In this document: piece by piece, positions 10,648 to 23,160 of the stretch
Position numbering within the stretch: the stretch's first letter is position 1
How the letters are laid out: each line of letters starts with the position of its first letter
Assembly (NCBI GenBank): GCA_033398695.1
Contig: CM065803.1
Coordinates: 96,584,001-96,648,000 of the forward strand
Source: Orobanche coerulescens
Taxonomy: Eukaryota; Streptophyta; Magnoliopsida; Lamiales; Orobanchaceae
DNA length: 64,000 bases
Direction: 5' to 3'
Position numbers and translations under genes: made by a program
Notes under the pieces: model-generated
The model's input: the letters and a program-made list of their open reading frames with translations, nothing else
Database searches by the model: none
What the model was told of the DNA's origin: nothing

Positions 10648-12170
10648 ATGGATACCTCTATGATAACAAAGTTCCTATGTTCTCCATTAATGAGTTTGAT
10701 GACTGGAGGATCAGGATGGAGGCTCATCTTGCATCCATGCACGAGGAGATGATATTCGTCATCCAGGAAGGCCCAATAAAGACCATGAAGGTCAATCCTG
10801 CCACAAGGATAGAAGGACAACCTCACGCTGAAATGCTCGGGAAGGAGCGCGATCAATGGATAACGGACGATCGCAAGCGTGCAAACCTCAACAATGTTGC
10901 TTAGAATGCGCCGTTTGTCACTCCCAACAAAGGCAAATTCTCAAAGGTAAACTAAACTTACTCAGCAGTTCGAATCTTTTGAAATGAAATCTTCCGAAAC
11001 GCTTGAGGAGCTTGACCTCAGATTCACTGGGATTGTCGGTGAACTTGAAGCATTGGGTAAAGTGTATACCCAAGAGGAGGAAAATTTAAAAATCTTTAGA
11101 TCACTTCCTGCTCGATGGGATATTAAGACTACAACTATGTATGTATCCTGTAATCTTAACGATATTTCTACCTTTGACCTCTTCTCTGACCTCAGAGCGT
11201 TTCAGTATGATATTGACAGGAGAGAAAAGGCTGAAGAATCACCTGCCAAGACTACAACACTAGATTCTGTATCTGATAGGAGACATTTCTCTGCACCCAA
11301 AACATCTAAATCAGCTCACAAGACTACAGACAACGATGATGACATCCTGTCACAAGATGAAATGGCCCTGCTTATGCACAAGTTCAAAAAGTTCATTAAA
11401 CAGTCTCGAAAGACTCCCTACAGGCCTAAGCCTTTTCGCAAGGTAAGTTATGAATCTCCTTCATCCGGTGATTCTAACTTATGCTACAACTATAGGAAAC
11501 CCAGACATTATGCAAATAAGTGTCCACATCCGAAAGTGCAAAAGTTGCCAGAAGCTGAGCAACAAGCTTAGCTACTGGAAAAACAAGCTCAAGGCCCTGA
11601 TTGGCAAATTAGAAGCCCAGCCCATGGAAAACAAGACCGAGGAGTGCCTTCAGGCAATCACTGACAGTGACTCCTCTGGCTATGAGATCTAGGATAAAGC
11701 ATGTATGTGCTTTATGGCTAAAGAGATACAGGATGATGAGGACAGTGATGATGAAGTAAGTTCAAATTCAACTATTCTTGTAAATGCATCGCATACTTTT
11801 GAAAATATGATGAATGAATTCAAAAGCATTCAAAATGCCTATGAGACTTTAAAACGAGAAACATATAGCTCAAAATTTCAAACTTAGAGCTGATAGATGA
11901 AAATGACTTGTTGAAAAATAACTATGAAAATATGTCTATTGATTGCGAAAATAGCAAGGTTATTTTTGAAAAGGTCATGGAAAGCAATCATCAACTTGCC
12001 AACGATATGAATGAGGTTAAGTCTCATAATGAGAGTAAGACAAATGATTTTGCTTTACTCAAAGCCAAACTAAAAATCCTCGAGAAGCGAGAATAAGAAT
12101 TAGAGACCAACTTGAAATTGGTTGAGAAATCTTCTAGACAGATGGAAGAAAGTCTAAGCACTAGGTAACA
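10648..12170 (+). pseudogene. gag: S1 gag (broken)
   Basis: Starts at ATG 10648, changes frame within about 15 codons, then reads a copia gag N-terminal segment (FDDWRIRMEAHLASMHEEM, 10689-10745). About 80 bp between 10940 and 10965 are missing compared with the S3 gag at 50900-51000. The open part at 10984-11571 carries the UBN2-like core (LEELDLRFTGIVGELEALG) and a defective zinc knuckle at 11482-11523 (CYNYRKPRHYANKC, second Cys replaced by Tyr). An acidic, Lys/Glu-rich segment with coiled-coil character follows at 11705-12096, typical of Sirevirus gag. Several frameshifts and stops make it non-functional. Confidence 0.8.
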
Positions 12171-12867
12171 TGCCCACAACAAACGTGGCTTAGGATAAAC
12201 TCATTCTCCCATAAGGGAAAGACTAGTACGGTATTTGTCAGGGGTGTAGAACCTATTCTTGTACCTAAAAAGATTTTAAGTCCCTCAAAGGCCACATCTG
12301 CCCCTTGTACAGCCAAAGCTGTGATTCCACCAGCAGATTCATATCACATACAGGGGAAGCCTCAACCTCCTAGACCTGTAAGGCGTAATCAACAGCATGC
12401 CACCTGAGCATATCAAAAGCGCCAACAACCATTCAGAAAGAAGGCTGTATCTAAATATCAAAGGCAAGCACCACAGTGCATCCAACAGTACAGTGTGCCT
12501 AGATATTGGATACAAGAGCCCCGTTATCCATCTAGAAAGCAGGTCGCCGCGCAGTATCCTCAACAACTCTAGGAATCCAACTGGAGACGCAAAAGGTAAG
12601 TTGTAAGGTCAAGGAAAATGGTTCCCCTCCTAGACAGCAATCATACTGGAATAATAACCCTAGATTTTACATGCATAAAAATCAATGTTACAGCGACTAC
12701 GTACCTGCCCCACGTAGACATTGCAAGACAGGACCAAAAGTAACCTACAACAAATCAATTGCTGTCAAATAAATTTGGGTAACTAAAGGCACTAACACAC
12801 ATGGACCCAACGATCAAAGGGGCTTAAATCTACTTAAATTCTTTGCTTAGAGGATATCAAAGAGAAG

Positions 12868-13105
12868 GACATCTGGTATTTTGACAGCGGATGTTCATGG
12901 CACATGACGAGATATCAGCAAGCTTTCAGATTATGTAGAAGGTCGCGGTCCAAAGGTGCGCAAGAAGAAAGGGAACCCTTCTTGTAGGAAAGTTCAAGTC
13001 ACCGACGTAGCCTATGTTGAGGGCCTACAATACAATCTACTTAGTATCAGCTAGTTCTGTGATAAACAGTTCTCGGTTAAATTCTATGTAGACTACTATA
13101 GAGTA
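12868..13105 (+). pseudogene. pol: S1 protease start of pol, cut by C1
   Basis: DIWYFDSGCSWHMT at 12868-12909 is the copia protease active-site region, with the catalytic Asp in DSG at 12883-12891. The frame decays with stops and runs to the C1 insertion; the continuation is at 26416. The stretch 12171-12867 upstream holds degraded gag C-terminal sequence. Confidence 0.8.
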
Positions 13106-13690
13106 TGTTGGAGCAAGATTATCGGCATATTCACCGTTTTGAGATAAGCGCAGAGAGAATAAGAGTTATCAAACTCTTTGCGCTTTGCGGAAGAGATTTA
13201 ATGTTCAGAAAGATAAATGATACAATATTTATAGAGGTTCAGCCAAACGTGCCTACGTCCTCTCTTCGTATCTTTTTCTATAGGCTAAAGATTAACCTCT
13301 GCACCTCTCTTCTATCGGTCGAGAGATTACCGTTATAATCTCGTCTTCTATCGATCCGAGATAAACTGTAGCACACTTGTCTTTTTGTCGGTCCAAGTTA
13401 AACCGTTTTCCTTTTCTATCGGACAGGAAACACCCTATCTAGCTTTCTATTGGTACTAGACAAACCTCACGTGGATATAGATTGCGATTCTAATAATGCC
13501 GGATCCTTGATCCTAATAACACCGAATCCAATCTTATCCTTTCTTTTTACTATCTTGTATGTTTTCGTGTATAACACTCAAACACTTATCAATATAAGCT
13601 CGATTACAACAACAAGAATATTTACAATGATATCACAAGTATAGATGATTTGCTCAGAGTTGTTGTGTGGTTTGATACCAAATGGTTTGG

Positions 13691-14010
13691 TATTTATAGG
13701 CAATTTCCTCCTACTAGTCGTTACTGCCAGACACTGTTTAGCGTGCGCTAGCCTCTTCCTTTAGCGTGCGCTATTGCCCTGTTACGTACGTTAATATGCA
13801 TGTTGCGTATGTTACCTGCTCTTTCCTTCAGTCCAGTAGCTTCTGATACTTTCAGTTAGCGTGCGCTAGTATTCTCTCGTAGCGTGCGCTAATATCACGT
13901 CATTGCTTGCATCATATATCTCTTTGTATCTTTTGACTTCAGCTCCGAATCTTCCAACGTTAATTTGATTGAATTCAAATGCTTTTTAGCGTACGTTAAC
14001 ATGAACGCCT
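13691..14010 (-). promoter_or_regulatory. C1 U3 palindromes and TATA box
   Basis: On the minus strand CCTATAAATA lies at 13691-13700. Upstream (13738-14001) are six GCGTGCGCTA/TTACGTACGTTA-type palindromes, and more continue beyond G2 at 22666-22985. The 5' LTR repeats the arrangement (TATA at about 25800, palindromes 25848-26275). Confidence 0.6.
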
Positions 14011-14016
14011 TGCATG

Positions 14017-16424
14017 TGTAACACCCACAAGATATTCGAGGAGAATTACAGCGCCGTGGACCCCTACATGGGACCCACCAGGCTAACACAAGAAAACACC
14101 ACTCGACTAACCGCCTCGGTTAGCAAGGAAACAATTGTTAACAATAAGAACATAAAACAACACGTCCGGTACAACCGGCATAAATAACATCAACCGACAA
14201 ATACAGTAACTCCAACGAAGACCAATCACAATCTGAAAGGAAAAGCCTAAGTACTTGCGAGTACAATCTATAAGTTTACAATTTGGAAAACATCCACATC
14301 AAAAGAGACAGTAAGAAATAATAAGACTCGATTGCACATGTCAACAACCTTGGCCGACATCCTCGTACCATCCCAGCGCCCGCTCGTCTGGCTGAACATA
14401 ACCTGAAATCCATAACAAGAATTTCCCCGACAACGGGTCCCCAGAGGGGTTAGCAATTACGCTAGTACAAGTATTCAAGGCAAACCAATCGCTTACACAT
14501 TTCATAGTACATGCACCAATATCATTTCGAAAACCAAAACTAGACATGTCTTTTCCCGGAAAATAAACAGTCAAACAATTTGCCTTGAGAACAGGGCGGC
14601 AGCATACATTCTCACTCGAGGCCTCATAGGGACCCTACCGAGTTGGCTACAATTACAGAAAAACAAAACCACGCACACGCTATGCCGTGAGAACAGGCGG
14701 CGGATACATTCTCACTCGAGGCCTTGCTAGGACCCTTACGAGTTGGCTAGCGGTACGAAACTCGTGAAATCCAGGCGGCAAAGATAGATTTCCTCCTTGA
14801 CCCCGTCGCCAACACAATGTGTGTAAATTACAAACAATATAAATTAACATTTCATGTTAAGCTTAAAGGTTTCCAAAAATACTTGCCTTGAATTATTGAC
14901 GACGCAACGAACTAAAGGAAAGTCACCGACGAACGCTAGAACTAATGAAACCGAACCTAACGATTCGAAGAATACAATCACAACCATTTCTAAATGAATA
15001 CCGAATTGGAATACGCCCGAAAACCCGCCTACGATTCATGTATATTCGTATATAAACAACAACGAGGGCGGACCACAACCAAACCCTCTCGATTCCATAA
15101 AAATCACGAAATATACCATGAATCCGTAGGGAAACTAAGAATACCAACAAGATTAATCATATTCATCATGAATTAATCAACAAAACGGAACGAATCGGAC
15201 AAAAACACGAAAACCCCCAATTTTACCAAAAGTAGGGTTCTAAAGATCTAACCTTGATTCGCTGGATCAAGGGATGATATCGGACGGATTATTGATGATA
15301 TAACCTCAAGAACTCCATGGATATGTTGTTAAACAACATGGCTTTAAGTTTAGAACACGCCCAGCTGCGGAAGAGGAGAAGAAGAAGATGAAAAATGGCA
15401 AGAAAACGTCTGCGGGGGCCTTAAATAAGCCGACAGACTCGACCGTGTCCGCCTCGACACGGTCGTGGCGCGCACTGGCGGCGAGGACTCGACCGTGTCT
15501 GCTAGACACGGTCGCGGCGCGGAGGGGCCTTCCGACGCTGACCCGTCCGACTGACTTCGGCATGACTCGACCGTGTCCCGAACACGGTCGGGCGTGTCGG
15601 CGTCGTCTCGAGCTTATCCGAGAAGAGTTCGGCTCGGCCTTGCTGCACGACACGGTCGGTCTGAGGCGAGACTTCCGGCTTATCCGACGAGTACGGCACG
15701 GGCCGTGTCGGACGACACGGCCGAAGTTCGGCCGGCGTGATCGCCAATAACGAGCGGGTGAGCTAAACGACCATAACTCTCTCGTCCGGACTCGATTGAC
15801 TCACCGCTCGAACCATTGGAAAGCTAACTCGATGCTCTATAATATTGCAAGATTCAGAATTTTTGGAGTTACCAAAAATTAATGGTGATCTAACAAAGTA
15901 GAACTTATACTTAGAAAAGTCGTTTAGTAATCCTGAATTCAACAAAACGACACCGAAACCCGAACCTGAATACGAACCGAAGATACGGTTACGAAGTACT
16001 CACAAAGACGAATCTAAGAGCTAGTAGGACACACGATTCCGACCATCCGAAGGCTCGAAATTCGACAACGGAAGGTAATTACCCCAAACTTTGGGAAATT
16101 ACGAAAATGGCCCAAATGCCCGAAAATCACCATACGACAACGAATAATCAAACCGAAGCTCACAACACGTATAACAACGTTAAATGAACTTACGAAAAAC
16201 CCCAAACGACAGTTTCGAACGAGATTCGCAAGAACCGAACTCAAGCGCGGAAAAGTCGCTAAAAAGCACGGAACTCAACAAAGCAGCACCGAAACGAACT
16301 CGGATGACAAAAAGTGCAGAATTAAATATTCTCCGAATGACGAAACGGTCAAAAGCGAGTCGTCAAAACGGACTTCGGCCGAAAAAAGAAATTTACCGAA
16401 AATCGAAAATTTGCGGATATTACA
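14017..16424 (-). repeat. G2 3' LTR
   Basis: Direct repeat of 20268-22665. Much of it is nearly identical, but clusters of small indels and substitutions separate the copies at 14180-14780 and 15400-15750. The GC-rich open frames at 15306-15750 arise from the palindromes and are not genes. Confidence 0.9.
15421..15745 (-). promoter_or_regulatory. G2 LTR GC-rich palindrome array with TATA-like box
   Basis: CGACCGTGTC and its complement GACACGGTCG face each other at short distance in at least five pairs between about 15438 and 15725, including GCCGTGTCGGACGACACGGC at 15702-15721, each able to form a hairpin. A TATTTAA box lies at about 15421-15427 on the minus strand. The same block is at 21660-21985 in the other LTR. 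Confidence 0.6.
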
Positions 16425-16460
16425 TTCTACCCTCCTTAAAAGAAGTTTCGTCCCGAAACT
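16425..16460 (-). other. G2 polypurine tract and chromovirus tail
   Basis: On the minus strand, GGGACGAAACTTCTTTTAAG followed by GAGGGTAGAA precedes the LTR start TGTAATATCC. The tail resembles those of G1 (4770) and G3 (58620). Confidence 0.8.
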
Positions 16461-19400
16461 TAAAACAAGTAGGGGGAAGAAATATTCCGCCAGGAAAAAC
16501 TCAACAAGATACACAAGAATGCGTAACTAACGCCCAACGGCGAAATGTTACAATCAACGCAAAGGAATATACGGCGTGAAAACACGCTCCACGGCGACCA
16601 ACACAATGTCGCCGTTAGGGATACAATAAAACCAACAAATGACGAGCGTCATCAAACGGATAATACAGCCAAGTCAATTATCCGACAATCACAAAACACA
16701 ACGAACGAAAGTCAGTATGATTGACCAACCCAACGGTACATCAATCGAAACGCGAGCCAATCGCTGAACTAATACTGAATTCCACCGCCCAAGGGTTGGA
16801 AGATCGAAAACGAGACTAATTTCCCAAACTTAAGGGAATTAGGAAGGAGCCTGAATGCTCAACGATCACAAAACGAGAACAAAAACTGAACAAGCAAACG
16901 ATCGAGACAACAAAAATCGAACAATCATGTCCGAAACACGAAGGATAATAAAACTCAAACAACAACTCCCAGGATGATCTGGTGAGAACTACAAGGAATG
17001 CATTCCCATAAGATCCACAGGATAGGGAATAGCGATTGAAAAGTCACAGCGACAAACGAGTTATTCCAAAACAATACCACACTCGCTCGATCAACAAAAG
17101 CAAGGGATAAGGAAAGTTCAGAAATGTCAACAAACATAAACGAGTTGACAGATTCGAAAATACAGAAGTTCCAAATCCGATCCACTTCGAATAAAAGAAC
17201 TAGTAGAACCAAAAGATGTTACTTCCGAACAAGGTTCACAAGAATCGAACCGAACTCGGAAAAGTCACAGCGATAACCAGATCGACCCAAAACAAGATTA
17301 CACTGCTCAATGATGAACCCGAAATACAAAACAAGTTCGATAAAGATCAACGAACACGAGCGAATCGATAGATCGGAGAAAGAGAAAATACAGAGTCAAA
17401 ATAGTATGGGTAGTATCCCCGACCTCATCCACGAAATTCACAAAAACAGGAGCAAGGTAACAAGACATTAAACAACCGACACATAACGGAACGATCACCG
17501 ATGCACACGGTCATACCAAACCAAGCTCTAACAGCTCGCACATGCGCGACAACGTAGAAATCACTACGAAGCGGCAACATTCGACACTAACATCCCACCT
17601 CTCACAACAAATGCGTGGCAACGCCTCGACGTTCATGCCACCAATCTGATCATACTCGGGAGCAAACATCATAACGACAACGCGAACATCATACATATAT
17701 ACCCATCCCTCAAACGGGAATGGATAGGTTTTAAAAACGAAAACCTCATTTTGAAAATAATTTAGAAGAACATCGGTTGATCTTGAGTATCACCTTTCAA
17801 AAAGTACAAACGTGAAACATCGTTATCGAGACTTTGGAGAACCATTTCGCATTTGATAAAAATGAGGACACTTTCTCTTAGTGAAAACTTTCAGAATATT
17901 CGACCCTCGGGTCTAAATAAAAGTGTTTCTAAAACATTGAAAATATCTCAAAGCATTTTGGTCCTCGAGGTAGAAGAATTTTGAAACGTGTTGTGGCACC
18001 TTGTATGTACTACGAGAAAATAATTCATTTTAAAAGTACGTCTCGAAATTTATTTTCTAAGATACTCAAGGTTTTTCGTATACAATAGGCCAAAATGCCC
18101 AGAATTCACACTTGTCAATATTCACTTAAACACATCATAGCACACTCATTAAATCGTTCACAATCAAGACAGTGATATACAATCCCTAGGATATGCTTAA
18201 CAACATCGTTAAAACAACGATCGGTTTATCAAGACCGGATGGAAAACGACATCAAGAACAAAACTCCAAAAAGTCAACTCTAGGGATTCAAGAAAAATTG
18301 CCTGGATTCGGCGAAGAACAATGGATTAGATGATGTTAAAAATCATCTAGGATACTCCAAAACACCTTTGGATGGAAGAAAAAAAAATCAGCCCCAATGC
18401 GAAACCTAGTCACTACGTCTCAATCTCATGGAGGAAGAAGAAAAATGAAGAAAAATGCAACTTCTAGACTGGTGTCCGGTATTTATACTGGACACAATTA
18501 GCGTGCGCTAATCATTAAGGTTAGCGTGCGCTATCACGGCACCAAACAAAACTCCTGACCAAAAATACACTGTTAGCGTGCGCTAACAATTCACAGAGAC
18601 AACAACAGAACATATCATAAAAATTACATGCCGTAAACCCTTCTCACAAGGATTTACCAGGCTAAGCATGATTTCCCATCTCATTTCGAAAATGCTAAAA
18701 AGACCAATGACGGTGATATTTTCCAAAACTCAAAAACTCATTTGTCAAACCATCATGAAATATTCAAGGCCAAAATGCCAAAACTTGATTCAAAGAATCG
18801 GTTTTACGAAATAAAACTCAGTTTGCAAAATACCGAAAGCCGTTTGAAAGAACTCACGCAGTGGATAAAATACGGTACGAAAATACATCAGTAGTGACGA
18901 CACTCCTCGTATAAACCAAATACGAGAGTCTAATAAACACATATCGTGAAATCAAAATCCATAGAAGGATTCCATCATTCAATCGACTAATCATACAAAT
19001 AACTCGTATCACACGAGGCACAACACAAGGAAGGGAGTTTTACATCCATAGGTCGCACGTAAGTGACGACCGCCCTTTGATACTAATCACGACCAATGAT
19101 CTCAAACGACGCGTCGCGATGCGACTAAGTCAGACAAAATCCGACGAGACAAAACTCAACCAACACAACTTGGCTCGACAGCCTAGGTTTTCCCAGGCTA
19201 ATCTGATTTTAAAATCGTATACTCTAGTTATTCGAAAATAAAACCGATAAGTTAAAAATCGTTTTCAAGACCCTTTTAAACACGACGAGGGCTTAACAGT
19301 GGTAGCATTTTATAAAATGTCCTAAACACTTTTATACACGACCTTTAAATACCGACACAAGGTTTTATTTGAAAATACAAGGCTGGCTCGCCCAAATTCA

Positions 19401-20250
19401 TGTCACTTTTCAAAAACCCACAATACGATCAAGTCTAAGAAATTTTCAAGCATGCACGCCGCATGTATTATTATTAATAGAAACACATTGGTTGTAAATA
19501 ATAATAATTAGCCAAGTACCAACAATTCCCGGACACACTCATATACGACATTCAAAAATCACCAGTTCAAAAAGCGCAACTCGGAAATACTAATTCCAAG
19601 CATATGTCAAACTTATCTCTTCAAGTTTAACAGCATAACTGATGAACACCGATTCGAACACATGTCGAAACCATCTATGTGAGTTTCTAAGCAAACTCTG
19701 CCATCGACACCTTTCCCGGAACATATCAATGTTCAAAACATTCACATCATACTGCACCCCTCGGTGTCCAAACCATCAGTACGTTCGGCTCAACATACAT
19801 TTAGTATATCGCAATTACCAAACACAGATTCCATCACACAGCAAAAGACTAGAGAGTCAAGCCCTCTGACAATATACCACGGAGCAAAACTCGGATCTTT
19901 CGATCACCAACGATCCCACCAATGCTAAGAAGTTTAGCGATGGAAGGCTCGCAAAGCGACAAACGGTCAAGCCCAGAACGACGCACATACTCTAGAGAGA
20001 TAAAGAACTGAGCAATACTAGAATCAAAAGTGCACGAACCGGATGGATCGAAAAACAACTCGACGATAAGTACGAGAGAGACAATCACAGTTCAAGAAGT
20101 GGAAATACAATACGAGAAAACAAGAGGATCGAGTAAGGAAAACTTACAAGCGCTGGATGTACTGAGATGTCGGCAGCGGTGTGACAATGTGCAAAACAAA
20201 ACACAACTAGACCCAAATAACCAACAAGCCTAGGTATCCATAAACCTAGA
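16461..20250 (-). other. G2 internal region, no recognisable gene
   Basis: Short ORFs occur on both strands (for example minus 16955-17212 and 17511-17696) but none shows gag, protease, RT or integrase motifs. The segment near 19150-19200 on the minus strand (GGGAAAACCTAGGCTGTCGA) resembles G3's leader just after its primer site (56322, GAGAAAACCTAGGCAGTTGG), and 18480-18585 looks like an LTR promoter. The region is probably a mosaic of gypsy leader and LTR pieces. Confidence 0.6.
18481..18585 (-). promoter_or_regulatory. Promoter-like block inside G2
   Basis: On the minus strand three TTAGCGCACGCTAA-type palindromes (about 18572, 18522 and 18500) lead into CCAGTATAAATACCGG at 18479-18494. 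This is the same order and spacing seen in the U3 of C1 and G4, but outside G2's LTRs. Confidence 0.5.
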
Positions 20251-20262
20251 GCTCCGATACCA
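20251..20262 (-). other. G2 primer-binding site
   Basis: Minus strand TGGTATCGGAGC, five bases after the 5' LTR end (20268). One mismatch to the tRNA-iMet-type site. Confidence 0.85.
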
Positions 20263-20267
20263 TTTTC

Positions 20268-22665
20268 TGTAACACCCCCAAGATATTCGAGGAGAATTAC
20301 AGCGCCGTGGACCCCTACATGGGACCCACCAGGCTAACACAAGAAAACACCACTCGACTAACCGCCTCGGTTAGCAAGGAAACAATTGTTAACAATAAGA
20401 ACATAAAACAACACGTCCGGTACAACCAAAGATAAATAACATCAACCGACAAATACAAGAACTCCAACGAAGACCAATCACAATCAAAGGAAAAGCCTAA
20501 GTACTTGCAGTACAATCTATAAGTTAACAAATTCAAAAACATCCACAACAAAAGAGACAGAAGAAATAATAAGACTCGATTGCACTTGTCAACAACCTTG
20601 GCCGACATCCTCGTACCATCCCAGCGCCCGTCTGGCCGAACATAACACGAAATCCATAACAAGAATTTCCCGACAACGGTCCCAGAGGGGTTAGCAATTA
20701 CGCTAGTACAAGTATTCAAGGCAAACCAATCGCTTACACATTTCATAGTACATGCACCAATATCATTTCGAAAACCAAAACTAGACATGTCTTTTCCTAA
20801 AATAAACAAACAATTTGCCTTGAGAACAGGGCAAGATACATTCTCACTCGAGGCCTCATAGGACCCTACCGAGTTGGCTACAATTACGAAAAACAAAACC
20901 ACGCACACGCTATGCCGTGAGAACAGGGCGGCAAAGATACATTCTCACTCGAGGCCTTGCAAGGACCCTAACGAGTCAAGAAGGGTACGAAACTCGTGAA
21001 ATCCAGCATGGCAAAGATAGATTTCCCTCCTTGACTCTGGCCAACACAAGGTGAGTAAATTACACACAATATACATTATCATTTCATGTTAAGCTTAAAG
21101 GTTTCCAAAAATACTTGCCTTGAATTATTGACGACGCAACGAACGGAAAGGAAAGTCACCGACGAACGCTAGGAACCAATGAAACCGAACCTAACGATTC
21201 GAAGAATACAATCACAACCATTTCCAAATGAATACGGAATTGGAATACGCCCGAAAACCCGCCTACGATTCATGTATATTCGTATATAAACAACAACGAG
21301 GGCGGACCACAACCAAACCCTCTCGATTCCGTAAAAATCACGAAATATACCATGAATCCATAGGGAAACTAAGAATACCAACAAGATTAATCATATTCAT
21401 CATGAATTAATCAACAAAACGGAACGAATCGGACAAAAACACGAAAACCCCCAATTTTACCAAAAGTAGGGTTCTAAAGATCTAACCTTGATTCGCTGGA
21501 TCAAGGGATGATATCGGACGGATTATTGATGATATAACCTCAAGAACTCCATGGATATGTTGTTAAACAACATGGCTTTAAGTTTAGAACACGCCCAGCT
21601 GCGGAAGAGGAGAAGAAGAAGATGAAAAATGGCAAGAAAAACGTCTGCAGGGCCTTAAATAGGCTGACAGACTCGACCGTGTCCGCCTGACACGGTCGTG
21701 GCGCGCAGCTGGCCGGCAGGGACTCGACCGTGTCCTGCTAGACACGGTCGCGGCGCGGAGGGGCCTTCCGACAGTGACCCGTCCGACAGCGACTCGGCAT
21801 GACTCGACCGTGTCCTGGAACACGGTCGGGCGTGTCGGCAGTCGTCTCAGGCTTATCCGGAAGAGTTCGGCTCGGCCGTGCCAGACGACACGGTCGGGTC
21901 CTGAGGCAGAGACTTCCGGCTTATCCGGACGAGTACGGCACGGGCCGTGTCGGACGACACGGCCGAGTTCGGCCGGCAGTGATCGGCCAATAACGAGCGG
22001 GTGAGCTAAAACGACCATAACTCTCTCGTCCGGACTCCGATTGACTCACCGTTCGAACCATTGGAAAGCTAACTCGATGCTCTATAATATTGCATAGATT
22101 CAGAATTTTTGGAGTTACCAAAAATTAATGGTGATCTAACAAAGTAGAACTTATACTTAGAAAAGTCGTTTAGTAATCCTGAATTCAACAAAACGACACC
22201 GAAACCCGAACCTGAATACGAACCGAAGATACGGTTACGAAGTACTCACAAAGACGAATCTAAGAGCTAGTAGGACACACGATTCCGACCATCCTAAGGC
22301 TCGAAATTCGACAACGGAAGGTAATTACCCCAAACTTTGGGAAATTACGAAAATGGCCCAAATGCCCGAAAATCACCATACGACAACGAATAATCAAACC
22401 GAAGCTCACAACACGTATAACAACGTTAAATGAACTTACGAAAAACCCCAAACGACGCTTGAGCGAGATTCGCAAGAACCGAACTCAAGCGGAAAAGTCG
22501 CTAAAAGCACGGAACTCAACAAAGCAAAGACCAAACGAACTCGGATGACAAAAAGTGCAGAATTAAATATTCTCCGAATGACGAAATGGTCAAAAGCGAG
22601 TCATCAAAACGGACTTCGGCCGAAAAAAGAAATTTACCGAAAATCGAAAATTTGCGGATATTACA
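20268..22665 (-). repeat. G2 5' LTR
   Basis: Direct repeat of 14017-16424 with the same ends. It contains the GC-rich palindrome array at 21660-21985. Confidence 0.9.
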
Positions 22666-22770
22666 GCATGCGCTATTCATGCTTCTTAGCCTGCGTTAAC
22701 ATGAGTAAGTTGCGTGCGCTAAAACATCAGGTGAGTTTTCAAGTGCTCTGCAGGTGACTTTCTGACTTCA

Positions 22771-23160
22771 GGTGCGCTAGTTGTGCAGTCCAGTTTGCAC
22801 GACTTTTTGTGTCTTCGACTTCTTCGTTGTTTTGTTTTGCTTCCTTGTTGTTTTTCTTTGTTTTAACAACTAATTATCAAAACTCGATAATATATATTTG
22901 GAATAAAATATTCCAACAATCTCCCCCTTTTTGATGAAAACAACACTCTTGATAGCGTGCGCTATCTCAGATATGTAGGTGCGCTAGCTGTGCAGTCCAG
23001 TTTGCACGACTTTTTGTGTCTTCGACTTCTTTGTTGTTTTGTTTTGCTTCCTTGTTGTTTTTCTTTGTTTTAACAACCAATTATCAAAACTCGATAATGT
23101 ATATTTGGAATAAAATATTCCAACAATCTCCCCCTTTTTGATGATTACAAAACAACACTC
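22771..23160 (-). repeat. Duplicated LTR/polypurine junction in C1
   Basis: About 160 bp (GTGCGCTAG... through the LTR end CCAACA, the CTCCCCCTTTTT tract and CAACACTCTTG) occurs at 22771-22946 and again at 22979-23163. The unduplicated arrangement is seen in the 5' LTR (26221-26410). Two apparent LTR ends therefore exist, at 22918 and 23125. Confidence 0.85.
23127..23139 (-). other. C1 polypurine tract
   Basis: Minus strand AAAAAGGGGGAGA directly before the LTR start TGTTGGAATATT. A second copy lies at 22920-22932 in the duplication. Confidence 0.85.

Larger units (their letters stand above)
14017..22665 (-). mobile_element. G2: non-coding Ty3/gypsy element inserted in C1's LTR
   Basis: Two LTRs of about 2.4 kb (14017-16424, 20268-22665) flank a 3.8 kb internal region. 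TSD GCATG at 14012-14016 and 22666-22670 is perfect. On the minus strand the LTR starts TGTAATATCCGC and ends GGGTGTTACA, followed by primer site TGGTATCGGAGC; the 3' end has a GGGACGAAACTTC tail plus purine tract. No gag or pol is recognisable: a large non-autonomous derivative of a chromovirus. Confidence 0.9.
13106..23125 (-). repeat. C1 3' LTR, interrupted by G2
   Basis: LTR parts are 13106-14016 and 22671-23125, separated by G2. TGTTGGAGCAAGATTATCGG at the low end and ATTCCAACA at the high end match the intact 5' LTR. The uninterrupted 5' LTR reads GCCTTGCTGCGCTATTCATG at the site where G2 sits, an empty-site control. A roughly 160-bp duplication near the high end adds length. Confidence 0.85.

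Noticed and set aside
15306..15750. GC-rich ORFs of 81-120 codons in the G2 LTR (and 21584-22018)
   Set aside because: Composition-driven frames across palindromes in an LTR; the two LTR copies do not conserve the reading frames.
22919..23125. An extra solo LTR between C1's 3' LTR and gag
   Set aside because: Only the terminal part of the LTR plus purine tract is repeated, so it is a local duplication rather than another element.
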